From NCBI GenBank assembly GCA_045546135.1, contig JAZQCD010000033.1, positions 1-30,592 on the forward strand: a DNA stretch of 30,592 bases, in the 5' to 3' direction. The position numbers and the translations under genes were made by a program. Under the pieces are notes generated by a model, which did no database searches, was not told the DNA's origin, and was given only the letters and a program-made list of their open reading frames with translations. Below are positions 23,279 to 30,592 of the stretch, piece by piece (within the stretch, counting starts at the first letter, position 1; each line of letters opens with the position of its first letter). The DNA comes from RUG13409 sp045546135 (GTDB lineage Bacteria; Bacillota; Clostridia; Peptostreptococcales; Anaerovoracaceae).

Positions 23279-23353
23279 ATGAAGAACATTTCTTGCAACA
23301 ACTTCTATTTCGCTTTTACTTACCGCTTTAGCTTTAGCTATTGCGGAGTTTGA
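23279..23353 (+). CDS. Phe-rich leader peptide (24 codons)
   Basis: The 24-residue ORF begins MKNISCNNFYFAFTY, continues RFSFSYCGV and stops at TGA. It has five Phe (9, 11, 13, 17, 19) and three Tyr (10, 15, 21). It is the same length as the Tyr leader and aligns without gaps (MKN, NN at 7-8, A12, R16, S20, G23). At 11, 13, 17 and 19 Tyr became Phe, and position 9 changed Leu to Phe. It is followed by a nearly identical terminator and the second binding-protein gene. No Shine-Dalgarno. Confidence 0.85.
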   Translation: MKNISCNNFYFAFTYRFSFSYCGV

Positions 23354-23376
23354 AGTACATAGAGGTAAGTTAAAAG
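23313..23376 (+). promoter_or_regulatory. alternative RNA pairings of the Phe leader
   Basis: CTTTT/AAAAG (23313-23317/23372-23376) and ACTTACC/GGTAAGT (23318-23324/23364-23370) give 12 bp with one bulged T. ACCG-c-TTTA (23322-23330) can pair with TAAACGGT (23410-23417), the terminator left arm. Positions correspond to those in the Tyr leader, with changed but still paired bases. Confidence 0.6.
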
Positions 23377-23410
23377 AAAATAGCAGTCGTATAATATTAA
23401 GTTTTGATAT

Positions 23411-23443
23411 AAACGGTCCTGTTTTCGCAGGACCGTTTTTTAT
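23411..23443 (+). terminator. attenuator terminator of the second leader
   Basis: An 11-bp perfect stem AAACGGTCCTG/CAGGACCGTTT with a TTTTCG loop and a T run. Stem and loop are the same as in the first attenuator. Confidence 0.9.
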
Positions 23444-23522
23444 TAAGATAAAGAAGAGGAAACTAAAGGAACCGGCGATCGGCATCCATCAAAGAACCGG
23501 TTTCGGAAAGAGAGAAAGAAAA

Positions 23523-24482
23523 ATGAAAAAGATATTATCTATCGTAATGATCATTTGCCTTAGCTTAGGCCTTGCAGCATGCGGATCAGGAGAAACCAAA
23601 AAAGACAGCTGGACAATAGGCATATGCCAGCTTGTACAGCATCCTGCTCTTGATAAAGCAACAGAAGGTTTTATGGATGCAGTAAAGGAAGGCCTTGGAG
23701 AAGCAAATGTAGAATTTATTGAGCAGAACGCTTCAGGCGAAGCCTCATCCTGCACTACCATAGTAAATGATCTCATTTCAAGAAATGTAGACCTGATCAT
23801 GGCAAATGCAACCCCTGCCCTTCAGGCAGCTGCAGCGGCAACAGCAGACATCCCTATCCTCGGCACATCAGTTACTCACTATGCACCGGCTCTTAGCATA
23901 GAGGATTGGACAGGTACAGTCGGAAACAACATATCAGGAACATCAGACCTTGCTCCTCTTGACCAGCAGGCAGCAATGATAAAGGAATGGTTCCCGGATG
24001 CAAAGAAGGTAGCTATCATTTATTGCAATTCTGAAGCAAACTCCATATTCCAGGCTCAGGAAGTCGCAGGATTCCTCTCAGAGATGGGTATAGAATCAAG
24101 GGAGTTCACATTCACTGACACAAACGATATCGCATCAGTAACCCTTTCAGCTTGCCAATATGCTGACGTCATATACATCCCTACAGACAATGTTGCAGCT
24201 TCAAATACAGAAGCTATAGCCAATGTAGTCCTGACAGAGAAAGTTCCTGTCATAGCAGGCGAACAAGGCATCTGCAGCGGCTGCGGAGTCGCAACTCTTG
24301 CCATAGACTACTATGACCTTGGAGTAGCCACAGGAAAGATGGCAGTAAAGATCCTAAAGGATGGAGCTGATATAAAGACTATGCCAATAGAATATGCAGC
24401 AGAATTCTCAAAATGGTATAACAAGAATACCTGCGAAGTTTTGGGGATCACACCACTTGAAGGCTACACGGCTATTGAGTAA
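23523..24482 (+). CDS. ABC transporter substrate-binding lipoprotein 2 (COG2984/TrpX-like), predicted phenylalanine
   Basis: The 319-residue lipoprotein has signal MKKILSIVMIICLSLGLAAC (Cys20) and SWTIGICQLVQHPALD. It is a close tandem paralogue of the protein at 22153, with the same length and motif order and changes scattered through the sequence rather than in one block. The duplication includes promoter, leader ORF, attenuator and RBS region (CGGAAAGAGA before the ATG). Its Phe-rich leader suggests phenylalanine or a mixed Phe/Tyr ligand; this is inference. It would deliver substrate to the permease and ATPase encoded just downstream. Confidence 0.9.
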   Translation: MKKILSIVMIICLSLGLAACGSGETKKDSWTIGICQLVQHPALDKATEGFMDAVKEGLGEANVEFIEQNASGEASSCTTIVNDLISRNVDLIMANATPALQAAAAATADIPILGTSVTHYAPALSIEDWTGTVGNNISGTSDLAPLDQQAAMIKEWFPDAKKVAIIYCNSEANSIFQAQEVAGFLSEMGIESREFTFTDTNDIASVTLSACQYADVIYIPTDNVAASNTEAIANVVLTEKVPVIAGEQGICSGCGVATLAIDYYDLGVATGKMAVKILKDGADIKTMPIEYAAEFSKWYNKNTCEVLGITPLEGYTAIE

Positions 24483-24502
24483 GATAATGTAGTATGTATT
24501 TG

Positions 24503-24531
24503 CCCGAAGGAACATAAAATGTTTCTTCGGG
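24503..24531 (+). other. hairpin between binding-protein gene 2 and the permease gene
   Basis: CCCGAAGGAACAT / ATGTTTCTTCGGG pair over 13 bp (one G-U) around an AAA loop. The following bases are not a clear T run. It may lower permease/ATPase expression relative to the binding proteins. Confidence 0.65.
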
Positions 24532-24611
24532 ATACATTCTGTTTAAAAGACTTAAGATAAAAGTCGTTTGCACTTAAGCATACGATACTTAAAGAAAGAA
24601 GATCACTTGCC

Positions 24612-25511
24612 ATGAACTATCTATCTGTTTTTCTATCATCACTTCCCGGTGCCTGCGCACAGGGCCTTGCCTGGGGAATAATGGCCTTGGGTGTTTACCT
24701 GACATTCAGGATACTCAACACCTCTGACCTTACTGTTGACGGTTCACTTGCAACAGGAGGAGCTGTCTGCGTAGCATTGATGACAGCAGGTGTCAGTACA
24801 GGTGTAGCCATACTTGCAGCTATCACAGCAGGAATGCTTGCAGGTCTCATAACAGGCCTTCTCCACACAAAATGCGGCATACCGGCAATACTCGCAGGCA
24901 TCCTCACTCAGCTTTCCCTTTATTCCATAAACTTAAGGATCATGGGAGGAAGAGCAAATACGCCTGTAAGCGTAGACAAATATGATCTGCTTGTCTCACA
25001 AAGATATGTAAGACGCCTTGACTTAAGCAACCCAATCCCTGTATTCCTGATCATAATAGTTGTCATAATCGCTCTTCTTTATTGGTTCTTTGGAACAGAA
25101 CTGGGAAGCAGCATAAGAGCAACAGGAAACAACGAACACATGGCAAAGGCCCAGGGCGTAAATACAAGCAGAAACAAAGTCTTAGGTTTTTGCGTGGCAA
25201 ACGGCCTTGTAGCTTTGTCCGGTGCACTTATAGCGCAATACCAGGGAGCTGCTGACGTGAATATGGGAAGAGGCGCTATAGTAATAGGTCTTGCATCAGT
25301 CATCATAAGCGAAGTCCTCTTTGGAAAACTCTTTAAGAACTTTGGACTTAAGATGCTGGCTGTAGTGCTTGGATCCGTGATCTACTATATAGTCCTGCAG
25401 CTGGTGCTCACTCTTGGACTTAATACAAACGACTTAAAGCTCTTCTCTGCACTCATAGTTGCCATATTCCTTGCAATACCATATTTCAAAGGAGGTAAGA
25501 AAGATGCTTAA
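24612..25511 (+). CDS. ABC transporter permease (COG4120-type)
   Basis: The 299-residue permease is built of small hydrophobic helices (about 8-9) like the ribose/branched-chain permease superfamily. Motifs include TFRILNTSDLTVDGSLATGG in the first third and RATGNNEHMAKAQGVN in the middle, both typical of the COG4120 family that pairs with COG2984 binding proteins and COG1101 ATPases. No second permease is present, so a homodimer is expected. The Shine-Dalgarno is weak (AAAGAAAG about 12 nt upstream). The last codons overlap the ATPase start by 8 bp, and the AAAGGAGG for that gene lies inside this one. Confidence 0.92.
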   Translation: MNYLSVFLSSLPGACAQGLAWGIMALGVYLTFRILNTSDLTVDGSLATGGAVCVALMTAGVSTGVAILAAITAGMLAGLITGLLHTKCGIPAILAGILTQLSLYSINLRIMGGRANTPVSVDKYDLLVSQRYVRRLDLSNPIPVFLIIIVVIIALLYWFFGTELGSSIRATGNNEHMAKAQGVNTSRNKVLGFCVANGLVALSGALIAQYQGAADVNMGRGAIVIGLASVIISEVLFGKLFKNFGLKMLAVVLGSVIYYIVLQLVLTLGLNTNDLKLFSALIVAIFLAIPYFKGGKKDA

Positions 25512-26256
25512 ACTGACAGATGTCTGTAAGACCTTCAATGCCGGTACTGTAAATGAAAAAGTTGCTCTGAACCACCTTGACTTGACACTGGAAGACGGAG
25601 ATTTCGTGACTGTCATAGGCAGTAACGGTGCAGGAAAATCGACATCACTCAATGCGATCGCCGGAACTTTCATGATAGATCAGGGAAAGATAGAGCTAGA
25701 TGGCATAGACCTTACAAAGATGCCGGAATTCCAAAGAGCTAAATACTTAGGAAGAGTGTTCCAGGATCCTATGATGGGAACAGCTCCTGATATGCAGATA
25801 GAAGAAAATCTGGCTCTTGCAGCAAGAAGAGGCCAGAAAAGAAGCCTTAAGTGGTACATTAGCCCTGCTGAAAAAGAAAAATATCATGAGATGCTAAAGG
25901 CACTTGACCTTGGACTTGAGGACAGAATGACTACAAAGGTAGGACTTCTCTCAGGAGGACAAAGGCAGGCTCTCACCCTCCTCATGGCGACATTAAAGAA
26001 ACCAAAGCTCCTGCTCCTTGATGAGCACACAGCAGCCCTTGATCCAAAGACCGCGGCAAAGGTCCTCGAGCTTTCTGACAGAGTAGTCGAAGAAAATAAG
26101 CTCACTACCATGATGGTCACACACAATATGAAGGATGCTCTTGCCCATGGAAACAGGCTCATAATGTTCCATGAAGGAAAGATAGTATTGGATGTAAAGG
26201 GTGAAGAAAAGAAAAAGCTCACAACAGCAGATCTGCTTCAATATTTCGAAGTCTGA
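25504..26256 (+). CDS. ABC transporter ATP-binding protein (COG1101-type)
   Basis: The 250-residue ATPase has Walker A GSNGAGKST, signature LSGGQRQAL, Walker B LLLLDEHTAALD and H-loop MMVTHNM. The start at ATG 25504 is set by AAAGGAGG 7 nt upstream; earlier in-frame ATGs lie in the permease and lack an RBS. It completes the importer with the permease and two binding proteins and is the last gene before a terminator. LSGGQRQAL-TLLMATLKKPKLLLLDEHTAALDPK matches the family that serves TrpX-type systems. Confidence 0.94.
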   Translation: MLKLTDVCKTFNAGTVNEKVALNHLDLTLEDGDFVTVIGSNGAGKSTSLNAIAGTFMIDQGKIELDGIDLTKMPEFQRAKYLGRVFQDPMMGTAPDMQIEENLALAARRGQKRSLKWYISPAEKEKYHEMLKALDLGLEDRMTTKVGLLSGGQRQALTLLMATLKKPKLLLLDEHTAALDPKTAAKVLELSDRVVEENKLTTMMVTHNMKDALAHGNRLIMFHEGKIVLDVKGEEKKKLTTADLLQYFEV

Positions 26257-26262
26257 TATACC

Positions 26263-26298
26263 GGCCAGCCGAACTCTTTTGGCTGGTCTTTTCTTTTA
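26263..26298 (+). terminator. terminator of the ABC importer operon
   Basis: GGCCAGCC (26263-26270) pairs with GGCTGGTC (26281-26288), followed by TTTTCTTTT. It lies 7 bp after the ATPase stop codon. Confidence 0.8.
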
Positions 26299-26494
26299 TG
26301 AAAGTCACCAAGTCACCGCATGTGCTGCGTATCCCATGGATGTGCAGGTATCGCTGCTGTGCACATCAGACCGGATATTATGCTAAGATGCTGCTTTGAC
26401 CTAAGAAAGTAATAGGGTATTTGAAAATATAGGCGATTATGTTAAACTAAAGCACGTATTATAAAGTTGATCGCAAATCATAGCAGGAAGAACA
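26299..26494. other. intergenic region with hairpin, possible degenerate repeat copy and yhbY promoter
   Basis: A GATGTGCA/TGCACATC hairpin spans 26339-26367. Bases 26310-26347 resemble the inverted dispersed repeat (CATG..TGC, ATGGATGTG) but are degenerate. A promoter candidate TTGAAA-N16-TAAACT (26421-26448) precedes yhbY. Confidence 0.45.
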
Positions 26495-26794
26495 ATGTTA
26501 ACAGGAAAACAAAGATCGTATTTAAAATCACTGGCGACGGCCATAGAGCCTACGGTTTACATAGGAAAGAATGAACTTACAGACAGCATCATCAAAGAAA
26601 TGAGCGACTATTTGGCTGTTCACGAGCTTCTTAAAGTAAAGATACAAGACAACGTGGAACTGGATCCAAAAGAAGTTGCCAATGAAGCAGCTAAAGCTTT
26701 AGGAGCAGAATATGTCCAGGCCATAGGAAGAAAGTTCATACTCTACAAAGAGAGTAGAGACAATAAGCAGATAATACTGCCAAAAGCCAAATGA
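26495..26794 (+). CDS. yhbY: YhbY/CRM-domain RNA-binding protein
   Basis: The 99-residue single CRM-domain protein has LTGKQRSYLKSLA, the GxxG-type loop (IGKNELT), HELLKVKI and AIGRKFILY, matching YhbY, which binds pre-50S ribosomal particles. The ATG at 26495 follows AGGAAG. It has its own promoter candidate. It converges with the alpha-galactosidase gene 21 bp away, and I see no clear hairpin in between. Confidence 0.93.
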   Translation: MLTGKQRSYLKSLATAIEPTVYIGKNELTDSIIKEMSDYLAVHELLKVKIQDNVELDPKEVANEAAKALGAEYVQAIGRKFILYKESRDNKQIILPKAK

Positions 26795-26815
26795 CCGTAA
26801 TATATCCTCTGTTTT

Positions 26816-29107
26816 TTAGATCTCTTCCGGTTCTTCTTTTCTGTATATCGTAAATATGTTGGATCCGAAATCGCTTTGCATCCTCATCTTATCTGAATAG
26901 CCTGTGCCAAGGAAGCTGTTCATGACAGGTATACCTGCATCGAGAGCCTTGTTTGAGCACTCTGCTTCAAATACAGCATCCTGCATGCGGTAATTCTTGT
27001 TTGCTATGCTGACAACTACTCCGTCAGGGTTGACTGCTACAGGCGTGACATGTTTAAGAAGAGGTCCGAAGTTTCCGACTCTTAAGCTTTGGGCTTTGCT
27101 CTTTACTATATACCTTCCTTCAGGAAGTTTGATCTTTAAATATTCGTAAGGAGGAGCTGCATGGACAAGTCTATGGAAAAGACCCACTATCCATTCATTC
27201 TCACCGCTTACGTGCCAAGTCAGTGCATCATCATGGAGATATCTTCTTCTAAGATCACCGAACTGGAAAGTCTTTCTGTGTCTTTTGTAATACTCTATCT
27301 GCTCTTTGATCTCCTTTTCTTCCACAGGAGCAAGGTATGCAAGGTCAAGTTCATAGCCAAGGACTCCAAATACAGATACATTGAACCTGGTGGAAAGAGG
27401 GGTCGCTCTTAAGGTCTGAGCATGAGGACTTGCAGACACATGAGCGCTGACACAGCTTTGCGGATAGAGATAATACATGCCGTCCTGTATATCAAGTCTT
27501 TCTGCAGGATCTGTATCGTCACTGGTCCAAACTTGGGGCCCAAAGCAAAGCATGCCAAGATCGAAGCGGTTTCCGCCTGAGCTGCAGGATTCAAGAAGCA
27601 CCTTGGGCCTTTCTCCAAATATCCTTCTTAAAACATCATAAAGACCCAGGATATATTCATGAGCCTGAACACCTCTTAAGACGCTCTCTCTGTTCATATC
27701 CCATTTAACGAAAGATACTCCGGCCTCATCTATTATCTTTCCTACATTGCTTACGATATAGTCTCTTACTTCAGGTCTTCTAAGATCAAGGAGCAATTGA
27801 TTTCTGCCGTATACATCCTTAAGACCGTCCTGATGTATGGCCCAGTCAGGATGCTCTTTGTAGAGCTTGGAATCAGGGTTTACGCCTTCAGGTTCAAACC
27901 AAAGACCAAAATCCATTCCCATTCCCCTTATCTTCTCTGCGAGCCTGTTAAGGCCTGCAGGAAGTTTTTTCGTATTTACGTCATAGTCTCCAAGACCTGC
28001 TTTATCAGAATTTCTCTCGCCGAACCATCCGTCATCAAGGACAAAGGTCTCACAGCCAAGAGATGCAGCCTTCTTTGCAAGAGATAAAAGCTTTTTCTCT
28101 GTAAAGTCGAACATGCATCCTTCCCAGCTGTTGTAAACGACAGGTCTTTCTCTTTTTGCCCAATACTTTGGAACTATGTGTCCAAGGACAAAACCATGCA
28201 TATTCTGCATCATTCCCGTCATTCCGTTTCCTGAATAGCATATTACTGCTTCAGGTGTTTCGAAAACTTCGCCTTCTCCAAGATCCTTTAAGAGATCCTC
28301 AGGGTTTATGCCGCAGACTATCCTTACAAGGTCCTGAGGACTCTTTTGAGCCGATGTATAGTGATTCCCTGTATATATGAGGTTGATGCCGAATACATCC
28401 CCATGGTTCTCAGATACATTTCTTTTGGCAAGTATCACTCCGCTGTTTCTCGTAGCGCTTGAAAAACCGAAATTGCTGCTGTTTACGACTCTTGCCTGGC
28501 CCACCTCTGTTACCTGCCTGTGCCCTTCTGCTATCCAGCCGCCGCCAAAGGTATGCATGTTGAAATGACCCGGGATATCCAATGCAAAACTTGCAAGCTT
28601 TGCTACCTGAAGTGGACTACCGCTGTTTTCAAGGACAGTTCTGAAGCTTATAGCAGTTTCAAATAAAGAAATGTAATGGATGAGCCTAAGGTCTCCCGCC
28701 GTGCTCTTCATGCATATCTTAACGCGCGACAGAGCATCTCTTGAAAAAGGAAGACCGGAAAGGGCTAAAGGATCTTCTGAAAGTTCTTCTGCACCTTCAA
28801 ATTTAAAATCAGGAGTAAAGGGCATGCCGTCCTTAAAAAATTCTATGGCGCTTTCCCTGTAGTCTCCTCTTCCTGACTCTCCGAAGAAAAGAGGCAGTCT
28901 GTCAAGGCATGACTTTTCATCGCCTTCCTCATAAAGAACAGCAGACCCCCAGCCGGTTCCCGGGTCTACTGCAAGAGCATCAGCATCTGCAATGTCTACG
29001 GGCCTCCCAAGGTGGAGAAGCTCCAGCTTCCCATATTTATCTGCTTTGATCAGCAGTGTCATCACATCATTGGAAATGTATATAAGGTCTTTGTTTAATA
29101 TAGTCAT
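26816..29107 (-). CDS. alpha-galactosidase, GH36 family
   Basis: The 763-residue glycosidase has an N-terminal beta-sandwich (1 to about 320) and a TIM barrel starting near RPVVYNSWEGCMFDFTEK. The catalytic nucleophile is Asp in FVKWDMNR and the acid/base is Asp in WTSDDTDP. SCSSGGNRFD is the family substrate loop. It cleaves terminal alpha-galactosides such as melibiose and raffinose. No signal peptide, so it is cytoplasmic. The ATG at 29107 is preferred: GAGG lies 12 nt upstream, whereas the in-frame ATG at 29119 abuts the SD. It lies downstream of the GH1 gene, separated by a hairpin. Confidence 0.93.
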   Translation of the reverse strand: MTILNKDLIYISNDVMTLLIKADKYGKLELLHLGRPVDIADADALAVDPGTGWGSAVLYEEGDEKSCLDRLPLFFGESGRGDYRESAIEFFKDGMPFTPDFKFEGAEELSEDPLALSGLPFSRDALSRVKICMKSTAGDLRLIHYISLFETAISFRTVLENSGSPLQVAKLASFALDIPGHFNMHTFGGGWIAEGHRQVTEVGQARVVNSSNFGFSSATRNSGVILAKRNVSENHGDVFGINLIYTGNHYTSAQKSPQDLVRIVCGINPEDLLKDLGEGEVFETPEAVICYSGNGMTGMMQNMHGFVLGHIVPKYWAKRERPVVYNSWEGCMFDFTEKKLLSLAKKAASLGCETFVLDDGWFGERNSDKAGLGDYDVNTKKLPAGLNRLAEKIRGMGMDFGLWFEPEGVNPDSKLYKEHPDWAIHQDGLKDVYGRNQLLLDLRRPEVRDYIVSNVGKIIDEAGVSFVKWDMNRESVLRGVQAHEYILGLYDVLRRIFGERPKVLLESCSSGGNRFDLGMLCFGPQVWTSDDTDPAERLDIQDGMYYLYPQSCVSAHVSASPHAQTLRATPLSTRFNVSVFGVLGYELDLAYLAPVEEKEIKEQIEYYKRHRKTFQFGDLRRRYLHDDALTWHVSGENEWIVGLFHRLVHAAPPYEYLKIKLPEGRYIVKSKAQSLRVGNFGPLLKHVTPVAVNPDGVVVSIANKNYRMQDAVFEAECSNKALDAGIPVMNSFLGTGYSDKMRMQSDFGSNIFTIYRKEEPEEI

Positions 29108-29140
29108 ATCAAATTCCATCCTCTATGTTAGTATATACAT

Positions 29141-29169
29141 ATAAAGCGGGCTCCAAGAGGTAGCCCGCT
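29141..29169 (-). terminator. hairpin between GH1 and GH36 genes
   Basis: AGCGGGCT/AGCCCGCT is an 8-bp perfect stem. On the minus strand it is followed by TTTATATG, a weak T run, so it may be a partial terminator that reduces expression of the GH36 gene. Confidence 0.6.
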
Positions 29170-29200
29170 CATCTTATCTTTTTCATTTCAAAGCTGCGGG

Positions 29201-30574
29201 CTACCTTTGCCAATCGTAGGACCCCGGTTCCCTCACTCTGAAATGCTGATTCTTAAGATACATGTCATAAACTTCTTTATCTACTCCGTGCTTTTCGATA
29301 AGAGCTTTATAAAAGTCAAAGGCTGCTTTAGGAGTCCTTTCCATAGTTTCAGGATCTACCTTTACAAGCCCAAACTTTGCGCTCATGCCCTCGAGCCACT
29401 CGAAGTTGTCACAGAAGCACCAGTGATAATACCTTTCAAAGGGAAGATCGCTCTTTGCTATCTGCTCCAAGTGCTCTGCTATGAACCTGTTTCTAAAGAC
29501 TCCCATGTTGTCGCAGGTCCCGTTCTCCGTGATCCAAATGGGCCTTTGAAGTATGTCATGGGCTTCTTTTGCAACTTTAACTATGCCCTCAGGATATATC
29601 TCCCATCCAAGATCGTTCCTTGGGCATTTATCCTTCCTGGTGCCGTCCTCCATGGAGGATATCATGGATCTTGAATAGTAGTTGACTCCTATAAAGTCTG
29701 CAAACTCTCCTCTTTGAACCTTGTGAGTATTCTTAAGAGGCCAGGTATACTCTCCTGTAAGCATAGCTTTAGTAACTGCTGTTTGGAAATGCTTCTTTAC
29801 TATATTGCAATACATCCTGTGTATTGGATTCTTTGGATCTTCAGGTTCAAAGACTCTCATATGGTTTGCAAAGCTGACCTTGGTATCCGTATATCCCTTT
29901 TCTTCTCTTTGGATATGTATGGCCTGGTAGAGGACCACATGGCAATATGCCATATTTGAAAGGACCTTAAGGCACTCCTTTCTGTCACTATGTCCAGGAG
30001 GGAATCCCCCTCCGAAATATCCGTTAAGAGCATAGACATTTGGTTCATTTATGGTGATCCACTCAGAGACAAGGTCCGAGAGCCTTTCGACTGCATATTT
30101 GCCGTAATCAAGGAAAAGGTCAAGATTGGAATCAACAAGGAAGCCGCCCTTTTCTTCAAACCACATAGGGCATCCGAAATGATGGATAGTGACAAGGGGT
30201 TCTATGCCAAGGCTCTTAAGATATGCGATCTCTTCTCTGTATCTGTCTATCACGGCCTCGTCGAACTCGCCTTCTCTTGGCTCTATCCTCGGCCATTCAA
30301 GACCTATCCTTGTGACCTTGATCCCAAGTTCCTTCATCAGATCTGCATCTTCCTTCCAGCGGTTCCAATGGTCAGTGGAATGGGCAGGGTCACTTCCGTC
30401 CTTGATCTTTCCTTTTTTGAACCAGTCGTTCCAGTTGCTGTCTACATCGCCGCCTTCTATCTGGTCAGCTGCAGATGCAACGCCGAGAAGGAATCCATCA
30501 GGGAGTTTGTATTCTATCTTGACTCCGTAAGACTGCGGATACTCTCCGCATGTATAAGTCGGAGGCCAAGCGTC
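29201..30574 (-). CDS. GH1 glycosidase (beta-glucosidase/beta-galactosidase type), 5' end broken at the window edge
   Basis: About 457 residues are readable, the usual GH1 length. The acid/base Glu is in WITINEPNVYALNGYF and the nucleophile Glu in IWITENGTC; the N-terminal LPDGFLLGVASAADQIEGG strand is also present. It hydrolyses beta-linked glucosides or galactosides in the cytoplasm. The frame runs upstream through AWPPTYTCGEYPQSYGVKIEY without any start codon and meets TAA at 30575-30577. The inverted copy at window bases 11-50 has one extra C and gives an open frame with GTG and RBS, so the missing start is probably a one-base error or edge artefact. GH36 follows downstream. Confidence 0.9.
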   Translation of the reverse strand, partial: DAWPPTYTCGEYPQSYGVKIEYKLPDGFLLGVASAADQIEGGDVDSNWNDWFKKGKIKDGSDPAHSTDHWNRWKEDADLMKELGIKVTRIGLEWPRIEPREGEFDEAVIDRYREEIAYLKSLGIEPLVTIHHFGCPMWFEEKGGFLVDSNLDLFLDYGKYAVERLSDLVSEWITINEPNVYALNGYFGGGFPPGHSDRKECLKVLSNMAYCHVVLYQAIHIQREEKGYTDTKVSFANHMRVFEPEDPKNPIHRMYCNIVKKHFQTAVTKAMLTGEYTWPLKNTHKVQRGEFADFIGVNYYSRSMISSMEDGTRKDKCPRNDLGWEIYPEGIVKVAKEAHDILQRPIWITENGTCDNMGVFRNRFIAEHLEQIAKSDLPFERYYHWCFCDNFEWLEGMSAKFGLVKVDPETMERTPKAAFDFYKALIEKHGVDKEVYDMYLKNQHFRVREPGSYDWQR

Positions 30575-30592
30575 TTAGGAAGACAAATCCCC

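Overview
The window is about 42% GC by eye. SD-led genes, Clostridia-type protein families and many rho-independent terminators point to an anaerobic Bacillota, probably a Clostridia/Lachnospiraceae-like host-associated bacterium. The taxonomic call is inference from gene content. Most genes lie on the minus strand; a plus-strand block runs from about 21.3 to 26.8 kb. Both edges carry the same ~37-bp sequence in opposite orientation, so this is probably a whole contig with an unreliable edge.

Layout. 1-325: fragment of a GH1 gene 5' end, then a tRNA-3'-end/hairpin/terminator repeat. 0.37-4.0 kb (minus): short ManA-like isomerase, MoxR AAA+ ATPase with a histidine-rich tail, CoxE-like VWA protein, lipoprotein. 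4.1-5.7 kb: very divergent GroEL paralogue lacking two catalytic aspartates. 5.8-7.3 kb: GT4 glycosyltransferase with an almost leaderless promoter. 7.3-11.6 kb: compact Tad/Flp-type cluster (CpaB-, TadZ-, TadA-, TadB- and TadC-like) with a consensus promoter that makes the mRNA leaderless. 11.75-12.1 kb: ferredoxin with four cluster motifs. 12.2-17.8 kb: operon of MFS/GPH transporter, YfcE-like phosphoesterase, AnsA asparaginase and a TetM-like GTPase fused to a Rae1/YacP-type NYN nuclease. 17.9-19.2 kb: MsrA and PgeF. 19.3-21.1 kb: AbiE type IV toxin-antitoxin pair flanked by inverted copies of a dispersed palindromic repeat.

21.3-26.3 kb (plus) is the most notable region. After an XRE-like regulator comes an ABC importer (two near-identical lipoprotein binding proteins, one permease, one ATPase). 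Each binding-protein gene is preceded by its own 24-codon leader peptide ORF and an intrinsic terminator. The first leader has 7 tyrosine codons. The second is its paralogue and has phenylalanine at five positions. Base pairing between the codon run and downstream RNA is kept by compensatory changes. This looks like a duplicated leader-peptide attenuation system whose sensing switched from Tyr to Phe along with the binding protein.

26.5-26.8 kb: YhbY RNA-binding protein. 26.8-30.6 kb (minus): GH1 glycosidase followed by GH36 alpha-galactosidase, a sugar-utilisation pair.
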